64,000 bases of DNA from Macrococcus sp. DPC7161 (lineage in GTDB: Bacteria; Bacillota; Bacilli; Staphylococcales; Staphylococcaceae). The notes under the pieces are model-generated. The model was not told the origin of the DNA, ran no database searches, and saw only the letters and a list, made by a program, of their open reading frames with translations. Position numbers and translations under genes: made by a program. The stretch is from assembly GCF_004117835.1 (NCBI RefSeq), contig NZ_SDSC01000002.1, positions 248,001-312,000 on the forward strand. The letters run 5' to 3'. Each line of letters begins with the position of its first letter. Positions within the stretch are counted from its first letter, which is position 1. Below, piece by piece: positions 18,654 to 27,107 of this stretch.

Positions 18654-20309
18654 ATGACTAAAAAGTGGTGGAAAGAAGCGGTATGCTATCAAGTATATCC
18701 ACGTAGCTTTAAAGATTCAAATGGAGATGGCATTGGTGATATCAATGGTATCACTGAGAAATTGGATTATTTAAAGGACTTAGGGATTGATGTGATTTGG
18801 GTTTCACCAATTTTTGAGTCGCCAAATGATGATAATGGTTATGATATTAGTGATTATCAAGCCATTATGAAAGACTTTGGTACGATGGAAGACTTTGATC
18901 GTTTATTGATTGAAACGCATCAGCGTGGTATGAAACTAATATTAGATTTAGTTGTGAATCATACAAGTGATGAACATCCTTGGTTTATTGAATCTAAGCG
19001 CAATAAAGATTCGGATTACCGCGATTGGTACATTTGGCAAGACCCTAAAGACGGTAAAGAACCAAATAACTGGGCAAGTATTTTTGAAGGTTCAGCTTGG
19101 GAATATGACGCAACAACAGATCAATATTACTTACATGTATTCAGTCGTAAACAACCAGATTTAAACTGGGAAAATAAAGACATGCGACAAGCAGTGTATA
19201 ACATGATCAATTGGTGGTTAGATAAAGGCATCGATGGCTTCCGAGTAGATGCTATCAGCCACATTAAAAAATCATTTGAAAAAGGGGATATGAAGAACCC
19301 TGAAAAGCTAGATTATGTACAATCATTTGAAGCGCATATGAATCAACCAGGCATTCAAAAATATTTAGAAGAGTTGAAACAAGAAACATTTTCTAAATAC
19401 GACATCATGACAGTTGGTGAGGCGAATGGTGTAACAATTGATGATGCGGATGATTGGGTTGGCGAGAAAAATGGTAAGTTCAATATGGTATTCCAATTTG
19501 AGCATTTAAATTTATGGGGACATGAGTTACGTAAATTTGATGTTCTTGGATACAAAAAAGTATTAAGCAGTTGGCAAAAAGGACTTGAAGGAAACGGATG
19601 GAATGCATTATTCATTGAAAACCATGACCGACCAAGAATTCCGTCGACATGGGGAAGTGAAGATTACCGCATGGAAAGTGCAACTGCACATGGTACTGTG
19701 TATTTCTTACAACAAGGGACACCGTTCATTTATCAAGGACAAGAAATCGGTATGACGAACTATCCATTTACAGATATTACGGAGTTCGATGATGTGCATG
19801 CAAAGAATATTTATAACGATGAATTAAAACAAGGGAAATCTAAAGAAGAAATCATTGAAATGTTACAATTAAAATCACGTGACAATTCAAGAACACCAAT
19901 GCAATGGGATGACACTAAAAATGCAGGTTTCTCTGAAAATACACCTTGGTTAAAAGTAAATCCAAACTATGAAACCGTTAATGTGTTTGTAGAAGAAAAA
20001 AATCCAAAATCAATCTTAAATTACTACAAAAAAATGATTCAATTCAAAAAGAATAATGACATTATGACATATGGTACATTTGATTTGATTTATGAAGAAG
20101 ATGAACATGTTTTCGCGTATACAAGAACATTAAATGATGAAGTGGTTGTTGTATTAGGGAACTTAACGGATACAGTAGTGTCTTTAGATGACGAGGGCAT
20201 TACATTTAACTCAGATGAATTGGTATTAAATAACTATGAAGTAGAAGCACATGAAAGTAATACCATTACATTACAACCATTTGAAGCACGAGTATATTAT
20301 AAAAAATAA
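18654..20309 (+). CDS. malL: Alpha-glucosidase (GH13, oligo-1,6-glucosidase/MalL type)
   Basis: A 551-residue cytoplasmic glycoside hydrolase family 13 enzyme that releases glucose from short alpha-glucosides. The four GH13 regions are present: DLVVNHTS (98-105), GFRVDA with nucleophile Asp199, VGEANG with acid/base Glu256, and ENHD with Asp326. The residue after the nucleophile is Ala rather than the Val usual in oligo-1,6-glucosidases, which from memory favours alpha-1,4 linkages; this needs assay. A trehalose-6-phosphate hydrolase is less likely because no PTS gene accompanies it. It is the last gene of the sugar operon, 10 bp after the ATPase, with AAGGAGG before its ATG. Confidence 0.9.
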   Translation: MTKKWWKEAVCYQVYPRSFKDSNGDGIGDINGITEKLDYLKDLGIDVIWVSPIFESPNDDNGYDISDYQAIMKDFGTMEDFDRLLIETHQRGMKLILDLVVNHTSDEHPWFIESKRNKDSDYRDWYIWQDPKDGKEPNNWASIFEGSAWEYDATTDQYYLHVFSRKQPDLNWENKDMRQAVYNMINWWLDKGIDGFRVDAISHIKKSFEKGDMKNPEKLDYVQSFEAHMNQPGIQKYLEELKQETFSKYDIMTVGEANGVTIDDADDWVGEKNGKFNMVFQFEHLNLWGHELRKFDVLGYKKVLSSWQKGLEGNGWNALFIENHDRPRIPSTWGSEDYRMESATAHGTVYFLQQGTPFIYQGQEIGMTNYPFTDITEFDDVHAKNIYNDELKQGKSKEEIIEMLQLKSRDNSRTPMQWDDTKNAGFSENTPWLKVNPNYETVNVFVEEKNPKSILNYYKKMIQFKKNNDIMTYGTFDLIYEEDEHVFAYTRTLNDEVVVVLGNLTDTVVSLDDEGITFNSDELVLNNYEVEAHESNTITLQPFEARVYYKK

Positions 20310-20324
20310 GGCATGACAAAAGCG
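20304..20324 (+). repeat. 21-bp direct repeat, left copy
   Basis: The 21 bases from 20304 (containing GGCATGACAAAAGCG) recur exactly at 20421-20441, 117 bp away. The left copy overlaps the stop codon of the alpha-glucosidase gene and leads into the hairpin element. Confidence 0.85.
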
Positions 20325-20409
20325 GTTAGCAACAAGTAAAAACGGAACATTAGCCAAAATCGTTTTTGATTTTGAGTAAATGTGCAGTTTTTACCGAAGT
20401 TGCTGCTTT
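20319..20409. repeat. Nested long-hairpin intergenic element
   Basis: The segment folds on itself in register as one interrupted hairpin. Paired blocks, outside to inside, are: 20319-20323 with 20405-20409; AGCAAC (20328) with GTTGCT (20399); GTAAAAAC (20336) with GTTTTTAC (20387); ACATT (20347) with AATGT (20379); CAAAATC (20355) with GATTTTG (20368); loop 20362-20367. It is flanked by 21-bp direct repeats and looks like a miniature inverted-repeat element, but it lacks a U tract, so it is not an ordinary terminator. Whether it is dispersed in the genome is unknown. Confidence 0.75.
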
Positions 20410-20420
20410 GGGAATGCTGA

Positions 20421-20441
20421 AAATAAGGCATGACAAAAGCG
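20421..20441 (+). repeat. 21-bp direct repeat, right copy
   Basis: Identical to 20304-20324. Its last bases form the left foot of the terminator stem at 20435-20475, so only the right copy is followed by a functional terminator. Confidence 0.85.
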
Positions 20442-20475
20442 TTTAGGATACTATTCAGTCCTATACGCTTTTTTT
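20435..20475 (+). terminator. Terminator of the sugar operon
   Basis: AAAGCGTTTAGGA pairs with TCCTATACGCTTT (one mismatch) and is followed by a T run to 20475. It separates the sugar operon from dhaKLM. Confidence 0.82.
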
Positions 20476-20486
20476 GTACATACAAT

Positions 20487-20500
20487 TGTTAGCGCTTTCT
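20487..20500. promoter_or_regulatory. cre candidate upstream of dhaKLM
   Basis: TGTTAGCGCTTTCT, read on the other strand as AGAAAGCGCTAACA, is one or two changes from the CcpA consensus and centred on CG. A TATAAT at 20513-20518 lies downstream, so the site overlaps or adjoins the -35 region and should repress dhaKLM when preferred sugars are present. Confidence 0.65.
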
Positions 20501-20545
20501 ATACATTAGTAATATAATAAAAATGAAAAAAGAGGAGGTCTATAT

Positions 20546-21508
20546 ATGAAGAAATTACTTAAAGAAAAAACAACATTTGTGAGTGACATGATTAAAGGTA
20601 CAGCCTTACTAGGTGAGCATGAGGTAGTTAGTGAGACGGTACTAGTACGCAAAGAAAAGAAAGCCAATCAAGTCGCACTTATTTCAGGTGGTGGTAGTGG
20701 TCATGAACCAGCACATGCAGGTTATGTAGCACAAGGGATGCTAGATGCTGCGGTTGTTGGAGAAGTGTTTACTTCACCTACACCAGACAAAATTTATGAT
20801 GCGATTAAAGCAGTAGCGACTGAAGCGGGCGTATTATTAATTGTTAAAAATTACTCTGGTGATGTGATGAACTTTGAAATGGCGATGGATATGGCCATGA
20901 TGGAAGATATTAAAGTGGATATGGTCGTCGTTGCTGATGATATTGCGATTGAAAATAAAGACCAACGCCGTGGTGTTGCAGGTACAGTTTTTGTTCATAA
21001 ATTTGCGGGTTACTTAGCAGAACAAGGTGAAAGTTTAGAAAGTATTAAAGAAAAAGTAACAGCATTATTACCAAACATTTCAACGATTGGTATGGCGATT
21101 GAACCTTGTATGGTACCAACGACAGGTCAACATGGATTCGAACTTGCTGAAGATGAAATGGAAATTGGTATTGGTATTCATGGTGAAAAAGGTATCTACC
21201 GTGAAAAGGTTGAAACAGTGGATAAAATTGTTGAACGATTAATGCACGAATTACAAAAAGAACGTACTGAGAAATCGTTTATCGTGATGGTCAATGGTAT
21301 GGGTGGCACACCTTTATCAGAGCTTTCTGTAGTGAATCACTATGTGCAACAATACTTTGAAAGCAATGGATTAGAACTTTCAAAATTATATTGTGGTAAC
21401 TATATGACAGCATTAGATATGCAAGGTTTTTCATTAACGTTAATCCCAAGTGATGCAGCTTTATTAAAGGCTTTTGAAGCCCCAACGAAAAGTGTATATT
21501 TCCATTAA
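20546..21508 (+). CDS. dhaK: Dihydroxyacetone kinase subunit DhaK
   Basis: A 320-residue substrate-binding subunit of the PTS-dependent dihydroxyacetone kinase. The conserved SGGGSGHEPAHAGY loop is near residues 47-60 and the histidine that binds dihydroxyacetone covalently is His212 in IGIHGEKG. With DhaL and DhaM it makes dihydroxyacetone phosphate in the cytoplasm, feeding glycolysis from glycerol or other C3 sources. The ATG follows AGAGGAGG. It is first in dhaKLM, which starts after the sugar-operon terminator and a cre-like site. No dedicated DhaS/DhaR regulator is encoded beside it. Confidence 0.93.
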   Translation: MKKLLKEKTTFVSDMIKGTALLGEHEVVSETVLVRKEKKANQVALISGGGSGHEPAHAGYVAQGMLDAAVVGEVFTSPTPDKIYDAIKAVATEAGVLLIVKNYSGDVMNFEMAMDMAMMEDIKVDMVVVADDIAIENKDQRRGVAGTVFVHKFAGYLAEQGESLESIKEKVTALLPNISTIGMAIEPCMVPTTGQHGFELAEDEMEIGIGIHGEKGIYREKVETVDKIVERLMHELQKERTEKSFIVMVNGMGGTPLSELSVVNHYVQQYFESNGLELSKLYCGNYMTALDMQGFSLTLIPSDAALLKAFEAPTKSVYFH

Positions 21509-21529
21509 TTGAGAGTAGAGGAGAATAAG

Positions 21530-22111
21530 ATGAACGCAGAAGTATTAAAATCAAGTTTAGTAGGTTTATTACCGATATTTGAACAAGAAGAAGCAAATTT
21601 AACAAACCTTGACCGTGAAATTGGTGACGGCGATCATGGAGTAAATATGTTACGTGGTTTTAAAGCAGTATCAGAAAAGTTATCGGGTGACACAGTGAGT
21701 GATGTCTTAAAGTCATGTGGAATGACTTTAATGAGTGCTGTTGGAGGTGCAAGTGGTCCTTTATACGGCTTTTCATTTGTAAAGATGGCACAAGTAGGAC
21801 ATGACGAAATCACTTCAGAAAATATTCAAGACTATTTCAAAGCATTTAAAGAAGCGATTGAAACACGTGGTAAGGTCACTAAAAATGAAAAAACAATGTA
21901 TGATGTTGTAAGTCATGTGTATGAGGATCTTGAAAGTGGACGTATTCCTTCAAAAGAAGAAGTAACGCAATATGCATTAAATACGAAAGAAATTATGGCT
22001 ACAAAAGGGCGTGCTGCATATTTTAAAGAAAAATCGATTGGCGTAGTCGATCCAGGTGCAATGAGTGCATCTTATATTATTAATACATTGTTAGAAGGTG
22101 TGAGATCATGA
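21530..22111 (+). CDS. dhaL: Dihydroxyacetone kinase subunit DhaL
   Basis: A 193-residue ADP-binding subunit. The acidic Mg/nucleotide motif EIGDGDHG is near residues 29-36, with GGASGPLYG further on. DhaL-bound ADP is rephosphorylated by DhaM and passes the phosphate to dihydroxyacetone held by DhaK. The ATG at 21530 follows GAGGAG; an in-frame TTG at 21509 lacks such a site. It starts 21 bp after dhaK and its last 4 bp overlap dhaM. Confidence 0.93.
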   Translation: MNAEVLKSSLVGLLPIFEQEEANLTNLDREIGDGDHGVNMLRGFKAVSEKLSGDTVSDVLKSCGMTLMSAVGGASGPLYGFSFVKMAQVGHDEITSENIQDYFKAFKEAIETRGKVTKNEKTMYDVVSHVYEDLESGRIPSKEEVTQYALNTKEIMATKGRAAYFKEKSIGVVDPGAMSASYIINTLLEGVRS

Positions 22112-22470
22112 CAACATTATGTATCGTCAGTCATAGTGAAAAACTAGCAAACGGATTGAATGATTTATTACGTGAAATGACAAATGATGTCTCAATTCAA
22201 GTATGTGGTGGTATTGAAGGTAATATAGGTACGTCAATTGATGACATTACAAAAATGTTTGAATCTGTAGAAGAAGCACTTGTATTTTATGATATTGGAT
22301 CGAGTCGTATGAATGTAGAAATGGCAATCGAATTAAATGATTATCAACATATTACCGTGGCTCATTATCCGATTGTTGAAGGTAGTTTTATTGCTGCAGT
22401 TGAGCTTAGTCTAGGTAAAACAGTGGATGAAGTAATGGATACATTGAGTAATAATTTTAAGGAAAAATAG
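22108..22470 (+). CDS. dhaM: PTS-dependent dihydroxyacetone kinase phosphotransferase subunit DhaM
   Basis: A 120-residue PTS EIIA (mannose-family-like) domain with the phosphorylated histidine at position 9 (CIVSHS). It takes phosphate from HPr and hands it to DhaL-ADP. Unlike E. coli DhaM, it has no fused HPr or EI domains, as is usual in Firmicutes. The start overlaps dhaL by 4 bp (ATGA). Confidence 0.9.
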   Translation: MTTLCIVSHSEKLANGLNDLLREMTNDVSIQVCGGIEGNIGTSIDDITKMFESVEEALVFYDIGSSRMNVEMAIELNDYQHITVAHYPIVEGSFIAAVELSLGKTVDEVMDTLSNNFKEK

Positions 22471-22522
22471 TACCAATAAAATGAAATTTATGCATCCGTT
22501 TATATAAGCCAGTTGCATGATT

Positions 22523-22531
22523 TGGTATAAT
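22523..22531 (+). promoter_or_regulatory. Extended -10 promoter for the GntR-type regulator
   Basis: TGGTATAAT (22523-22531) is an extended -10 element (TGnTATAAT). No good -35 box is spaced for it, as is common for such promoters. Transcription would start about 22538, some 29 bp before the TTG start of the regulator. Confidence 0.5.
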
Positions 22532-22566
22532 AAAGTGCAGTATTCATGCATCGGGGGATTAAAAAA

Positions 22567-23268
22567 TTGTCTAAATTAAACACGAAGAAATTATATGAAG
22601 AAATTGCTGAAATATTTAAAGAACGTATAATGAATGGTGAACTTGAACCAGGAGAACGTTTACCATCAATTGAAAAGCTTGCAAAAGAATTTGGTGTGGG
22701 CCAAGCTTCTATTCGAGAAGCACTCAATACACTTCGAGGTATGGGTTTATTAGATATTCGACATGGTCAAGGTACTTTTGTAAAAGCAAATAAACCAAAG
22801 GTCTTTACACAGGAAATGTCTGTATTCAAGAAAAAAGACATCATTGATTTACTTGAAGTGCGTAAAATTATAGAAGTAGCATCTGTAAGAATGGCAGCGT
22901 TGAATCGATCAAGTGAACATTTAGCAGAAATCAAGGAAACGCTAGAACAAATGCAACAAGCAGTCAATGATAACCAATTAGGAGAACAAAGTGACTTGCA
23001 CTTTCATTTAGCAATCGCTAAAGCATCTGGCAATCAATTATTAGTAAAATTATTAACGGATGTATCTGATGTGATGAAGACAACAATGAAAGAAACACGT
23101 TCTATTTGGGTATATAACGGCACGAAGTCCATTGAGAAACTTTATAAAGAACATTTGGAAATTTATTTGGCAATTGAATCTATGGATGTATCGCTATCTG
23201 AACAAAAAATGAATGAACATTTATCAGAAGTTGAACAAGTACTCATTGATAACTTACAAATTTCATAA
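22567..23268 (+). CDS. lutR: FadR/GntR-type regulator, probably LutR
   Basis: A 233-residue GntR-family regulator of the FadR subgroup. A winged helix (about residues 5-70, with ERLPSIEKLAKEFGVGQASIREAL) is followed by an all-helical FCD ligand domain. I choose the TTG at 22567, placed correctly after GGGGGA; the ATG at 22546 overlaps that site. The gene sits directly upstream of lutABC, and its likely operator, with the TCATC-N-GATGA core I recall for B. subtilis LutR, lies in the lutA leader. L-lactate is the expected effector. A separate promoter suggests it is made independently of dhaKLM. Confidence 0.85.
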   Translation: MSKLNTKKLYEEIAEIFKERIMNGELEPGERLPSIEKLAKEFGVGQASIREALNTLRGMGLLDIRHGQGTFVKANKPKVFTQEMSVFKKKDIIDLLEVRKIIEVASVRMAALNRSSEHLAEIKETLEQMQQAVNDNQLGEQSDLHFHLAIAKASGNQLLVKLLTDVSDVMKTTMKETRSIWVYNGTKSIEKLYKEHLEIYLAIESMDVSLSEQKMNEHLSEVEQVLIDNLQIS

Positions 23269-23281
23269 GATAGCGCTTGCA
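23268..23281. promoter_or_regulatory. cre-like site at the lutABC promoter
   Basis: AGATAGCGCTTGCA has the central GCGC and right half (CTTGCA) of a CcpA site, with two mismatches in the left half. It overlaps the -35 box of the lutA promoter, so CcpA bound here would block it. Confidence 0.45.
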
Positions 23282-23305
23282 ATAACCACTATAGTTCACT
23301 AAAAT
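23277..23305 (+). promoter_or_regulatory. lutABC promoter
   Basis: TTGCAA (23277-23282), a 17-bp spacer and TAAAAT (23300-23305) form a plausible sigma-A promoter. Transcription would begin near 23312, 77 bp before lutA. Confidence 0.6.
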
Positions 23306-23320
23306 GATACTGATAGACAT

Positions 23321-23339
23321 ATAGTCATCGGATGACTAT
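23321..23339. promoter_or_regulatory. Candidate LutR operator
   Basis: ATAGTCATCGGATGACTAT is a perfect 9-1-9 inverted repeat, extended by CA/TG pairs outside one mismatch. The core is TCATC-G-GATGA, the LutR motif as I recall it from B. subtilis. It lies just downstream of the expected lutA start site, where a repressor would stop transcription. Confidence 0.75.
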
Positions 23340-23344
23340 GTGAA

Positions 23345-23371
23345 ATTTCGAACGTTGGGCACATTCGAAAT
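23345..23371 (+). promoter_or_regulatory. Hairpin in the lutA leader
   Basis: ATTTCGAA (23345-23352) and TTCGAAAT (23364-23371) form a perfect 8-bp stem with an 11-nt loop, ending 2 bp before the AAAGGGTGG ribosome binding site. No T run follows. It could protect the mRNA end or affect translation of lutA; alternatively it is a second protein-binding site. Confidence 0.5.
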
Positions 23372-23388
23372 AGAAAGGGTGGTTATAA

Positions 23389-24123
23389 ATGAAGGTAAGT
23401 TTATTTAGTACTTGTTTAGTAGACGTCTTTGAAAAAAGAGTCGGTATAGCAACTGTTGAACTTTTAGAAAAGTTAGGTTGTGAAGTAGATTTTCCTGCAG
23501 CACAAGTATGTTGCGGGCAACCAGCATACAACTCGGGGTATCATGAAGAAACAAAAAAAGCTGCTAAAAATATGATTAAAGCATTTGAAAATTCTGAAGT
23601 AGTCGTAGCACCTTCAGGATCATGTGTAACAATGTTTAAGCATTATCCACATTTATTTGAAAGTGATTTAGTTTGGAAAGACAAAGCAGAACGTTTAGCC
23701 AATAAAACTTATGAAATTACACAATTTATCGTTGAAGTTTTAGGTGTAACGAATGTGGGTGCTAAATTAGAAGGTAAAGCAACAATTCATCCATCATGCC
23801 ACATGACGAGATTATTAGGTAATGTTACTGCACCTAAAATTTTACTTGAACAAGTTGAAGGCTTAGAAGTGGTTGAATTACCAAAATACTATAATTGTTG
23901 CGGTTTCGGTGGTACATTCGCTGTTAAGATGAACGATGTATCTGGCGAAATGGTTGATGAGAAAGTAGATTGTATCGTTGAAAGTGGCGCAGACTACCTT
24001 GTTGGTGGCGATGCAAGTTGCTTAATGAATATTGAAGGTCGTATTAAACGTCGTGGTGCGAATGTTAAGGTTTATCACATTGTTGAAATCTTAAACAATC
24101 AAGCAGAGGCGGTGGTACGATGA
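23389..24123 (+). CDS. lutA: L-lactate utilisation protein LutA (CCG-domain iron-sulfur protein)
   Basis: A 244-residue protein with two cysteine-rich CCG domains, marked by [10 protein letters not shown] (Cys41-Cys42) and CCGFGGTF (Cys170-Cys171), which bind an unusual iron-sulfur cluster or pass electrons in related GlpC/heterodisulfide reductase proteins. With LutB and LutC it oxidises L-lactate to pyruvate in a flavin-independent route. The start follows AAAGGGTGG. The last 4 bp overlap lutB. Regulated in this window by a LutR-type operator and a cre-like site (inferred). Confidence 0.93.
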   Translation: MKVSLFSTCLVDVFEKRVGIATVELLEKLGCEVDFPAAQVCCGQPAYNSGYHEETKKAAKNMIKAFENSEVVVAPSGSCVTMFKHYPHLFESDLVWKDKAERLANKTYEITQFIVEVLGVTNVGAKLEGKATIHPSCHMTRLLGNVTAPKILLEQVEGLEVVELPKYYNCCGFGGTFAVKMNDVSGEMVDEKVDCIVESGADYLVGGDASCLMNIEGRIKRRGANVKVYHIVEILNNQAEAVVR

Positions 24124-25553
24124 GTATGAGAATCGGAACGGACAATTTTAAAAAGGCCGTTAAAACAGAACTTAAAGATGATTTTATGCGTGGAGCTGTA
24201 TCAAGTGCACAAGACCGTTTACGTGAACGTAAAATTAAAGCACAAGAAGAATTAGGCAACTGGGAAGAATGGAGAAGTCATTCTGAAGAAATTCGTCAAC
24301 ATACATTAGCGAACTTAGATTACTATTTAAATATGTTAGCTGAAAATGTTGCGAAAAAAGGCGGGCATGTATTCTTTGCTGAAACAGCAGAAGAAGCGAA
24401 CCAATACGTACAAAAAGTTTTAAAAGATAAAAATGCAAAAAAAGTAGCAAAATCTAAATCAATGGTAACAGAAGAGATTGGCTTAAATGAAGCGATGGAA
24501 GCGGTAGGATGTGAAGTCATCGAAACAGACTTAGGCGAGTACATCTTACAAGTGGATGATCACAACCCACCATCACATATTGTTGCACCGGCATTACATT
24601 TAAATAAAGAACAAATTCAAAAGGTATTTACAGAAAAAACAGGTTACACAGGTTCTAGTGACCCTGGTGAACTCGCATTACACGCACGTAAAAAATTACG
24701 TGAAGAATTCTTAAGTGCAGATGTTGGTATCACAGGATGTAACTTCGGTGTTGCTGAAAGTGGTTCATTTACTTTAGTAACAAACGAAGGAAATGCACGT
24801 ATGGTAACGACGTTACCTAAAACTCAAATTACTGTAATGGGTATGGAACGCTTAGTGCCTACTCACGAAGAGTTAGAAGTATTGGTTTCTATGTTAACAC
24901 GTTCAGCTGTAGGGCAACGTTTAACAAGTTACGTAACGACACTAACAGGACCACGTGCAGAAGATGAAATTGATGGACCAGAAGAATTCCATTTAATTAT
25001 CGTTGATAATGGCCGTTCTAAAATTTTAGGCACACAATTCCAATCTATCTTACAATGTATTCGTTGTGCGGCATGTGTGAATGTTTGTCCAGTTTACCGT
25101 CAAGTTGGTGGGCACTCATATGGTTCAATTTATCCTGGTCCAATTGGTGCGGTATTATCACCATTACTTGGTGGTTATGAAACATACAAAGAACTACCTT
25201 ATGCATCAACTTTATGTGGTGCGTGTACGGAAGCTTGTCCAGTTAAGATCCCGTTACATGACTTATTATTAGAACATAGACGTGTCATTGTAGAAGAAGA
25301 AAAAATGTCTCCGGTTGCTGAACGTTTAATTATGAAAGGTTTTGCACAAGGGGCGTCACATGCAACGTTATTCAAGTATGGTACAAAAATGGCACCAAGC
25401 ATTATGTCACCATTTGAAAATAAAGAAAGTCACATGATTACTAAAGGTCCTAAACCATTACAAGCATGGACTGCAACACGTGATTTCCCAATGCCGGATA
25501 AAGAAAACTTCCGTGATTGGATGAAAAATCGCTTGAAAGAAGGTGCAAAATAA
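24120..25553 (+). CDS. lutB: L-lactate utilisation iron-sulfur protein LutB
   Basis: A 477-residue protein with an N-terminal LUD (DUF162) domain over roughly residues 60-290 and two ferredoxin-like 4Fe-4S motifs, [12 protein letters not shown] starting at Cys313 and CGACTEACP starting at Cys366. A helical C-terminus follows. It is the electron-transfer core of the LutABC lactate dehydrogenase complex. Start and stop overlap the neighbouring genes by 4 bp and 1 bp, so the three are translated as a coupled unit. Confidence 0.94.
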   Translation: MSMRIGTDNFKKAVKTELKDDFMRGAVSSAQDRLRERKIKAQEELGNWEEWRSHSEEIRQHTLANLDYYLNMLAENVAKKGGHVFFAETAEEANQYVQKVLKDKNAKKVAKSKSMVTEEIGLNEAMEAVGCEVIETDLGEYILQVDDHNPPSHIVAPALHLNKEQIQKVFTEKTGYTGSSDPGELALHARKKLREEFLSADVGITGCNFGVAESGSFTLVTNEGNARMVTTLPKTQITVMGMERLVPTHEELEVLVSMLTRSAVGQRLTSYVTTLTGPRAEDEIDGPEEFHLIIVDNGRSKILGTQFQSILQCIRCAACVNVCPVYRQVGGHSYGSIYPGPIGAVLSPLLGGYETYKELPYASTLCGACTEACPVKIPLHDLLLEHRRVIVEEEKMSPVAERLIMKGFAQGASHATLFKYGTKMAPSIMSPFENKESHMITKGPKPLQAWTATRDFPMPDKENFRDWMKNRLKEGAK

Positions 25554-26248
25554 TGGCAGGATCAATTCAAGGAAAAGATAAATTTTTAAAAAATATTGCT
25601 GCGAATTTAAAGCGAGAAATGCCAACAGATGTGAAGATTCCTGAATGGCAATTCCGTCCACAAGATAAAACATTAACAGACTTATCACAAGATGAACTGG
25701 TTCAAGTATTAAAAACACATGGTGAATTTATTCATACGGATGTTGTACAAACAACTCAAAAAGACTTGCAACGTGTTTTAACTGAAGTGATTGATAAGTA
25801 TGGTAATGGTGAAGTCATTGCATGGGATGATGAACGCTTTCAAGAGTATGGCATTGATTTAAAGGCGTTTGACACATTTATTTGGGATACTTCTAAAGGT
25901 GATGAAAACATTAAAGTCGCTGAACGTGCAAATGTTGGTATTACTTTTAGTGATATTACGCTAGCTGAAAGTGGTACAGTTGTATTGTATGCAGATAAAG
26001 GAAAAGGTCGTAGTGTGAGCTTGTTACCTGCAACTTACATCGCAATTATTCCAAAGTCAACAATCGTACCAAGATTTACTCAAGCAGCACAACAAATGAA
26101 CCAAATGAACAAAGACAATGCAGATGAATTCCCAACATGTATTAACTTAATTACGGGTCCATCTAACTCAGCAGATATTGAAATGAAATTAGTCGTGGGT
26201 GTACACGGTCCAATCAAAGCAACTTATATTGTTGTTGAAGATAAATAA
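25553..26248 (+). CDS. lutC: L-lactate utilisation protein LutC (LUD domain)
   Basis: A 231-residue LUD-domain (DUF162) protein with conserved VGITFSDITLAESGTV and LITGPSNSADIE segments. It is the third component of the LutABC lactate oxidation system; its exact biochemical part is not settled. The ATG at 25553 shares one base with the lutB stop and follows GAAAGAAGG. A longer reading from 25517 would lie wholly within lutB. A strong terminator follows. Confidence 0.93.
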   Translation: MAGSIQGKDKFLKNIAANLKREMPTDVKIPEWQFRPQDKTLTDLSQDELVQVLKTHGEFIHTDVVQTTQKDLQRVLTEVIDKYGNGEVIAWDDERFQEYGIDLKAFDTFIWDTSKGDENIKVAERANVGITFSDITLAESGTVVLYADKGKGRSVSLLPATYIAIIPKSTIVPRFTQAAQQMNQMNKDNADEFPTCINLITGPSNSADIEMKLVVGVHGPIKATYIVVEDK

Positions 26249-26256
26249 TTCAAAAG

Positions 26257-26297
26257 GTTCGAGCCTATTCCTAAGCGGATTGGCTCGAACTTTTTTT
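26257..26297 (+). terminator. Terminator after lutABC
   Basis: GTTCGAGCC (26257-26265) pairs with GGCTCGAAC (26282-26290) and is followed by seven T. It closes the lut operon. Confidence 0.88.
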
Positions 26298-26381
26298 AAA
26301 TCCATATTGCTTTAGTTTCGCATGGATATTCTTTAAAATGAACTTAATACGTTGAATAACAATATTAAAAGGAGATTGCTC

Positions 26382-27107
26382 ATGATAGCGTTTGATCATG
26401 TGATTCATTATGTGAAGGATTTGACACACTTTCGTTTTCCAAATGATTATTTGTCATTGCAAGAAGGTGGTCGCCACGATACACTTGGGACGTTTAATTA
26501 TTTGAGTTACTTTGATTTGAAGTATATCGAGTTTATTGATATTTTTGATCAAACTTTGGTAGAGCGTGCAAGTTTAGATGAGAAGGAATATGTAAGTTTT
26601 GCAAGTAGTTTAAAGCGTATAGGTTATCAAGAAGGATTTGTACGTATGTGTTTTAGAACTGAAGATATTGAAATATTAAAGCATCATTTTAATCAATTAG
26701 GATTAAAGACAATTGGGCCGAATAGAATGTCTCGAACGAAACCAGATGGGACAGTTTTGAGTTGGTCATTACTTTATTTAGAACCGATTGAAGGATTTGA
26801 CTTTGAATTACCATTCTTTATTCAGTGGGGCGAACCAGAAATGGAGAGGGAAGGACAATTAATGCCTTATTTCCAACCACTTGATATTACTGATATTTTC
26901 ATTTTGGCCAAAGATACAAAGCAAATGACTCAATTTTTTGAGAAGTATTTGAACTTTGAACATACTGAAGAAATGTTGGTGAAAGTAAATTCACCTAATA
27001 TCCATGTGATGCAAGGTGACGTCAATAAAATAGAGCATGTAAAAATCAAATCTGAATTATATAACGACACCTTTAAGACACATGGTGGTATGTATACCTT
27101 TTATTAG
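26382..27107 (+). CDS. VOC-superfamily (glyoxalase-like) protein
   Basis: A 241-residue glyoxalase/bleomycin-resistance-fold (VOC) protein, opening MIAFDHVIHYVKDL, with the metal-site-type His in FDHVIHY and a second VOC half from about residue 160 (ITDIFILAKDTKQMTQFFEKYL). Similar proteins of staphylococci and bacilli have no assigned substrate. The ATG at 26382 follows AAGGAGA; a longer reading from 26352 adds residues with no homology logic. It stands alone after the lut terminator and is convergent with a small leftward membrane gene, overlapping it by 4 bp. Confidence 0.8.
   Translation: MIAFDHVIHYVKDLTHFRFPNDYLSLQEGGRHDTLGTFNYLSYFDLKYIEFIDIFDQTLVERASLDEKEYVSFASSLKRIGYQEGFVRMCFRTEDIEILKHHFNQLGLKTIGPNRMSRTKPDGTVLSWSLLYLEPIEGFDFELPFFIQWGEPEMEREGQLMPYFQPLDITDIFILAKDTKQMTQFFEKYLNFEHTEEMLVKVNSPNIHVMQGDVNKIEHVKIKSELYNDTFKTHGGMYTFY

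Noticed and set aside
9380-20310. Horizontally acquired island
   Set aside because: No integrase, IS or attachment repeats are present, and codon use and AT content match the flanking genes by eye.
20319-20409. Ordinary intrinsic terminator after the alpha-glucosidase gene
   Set aside because: The long stem is interrupted and lacks a T run; the real terminator lies at 20435-20475.
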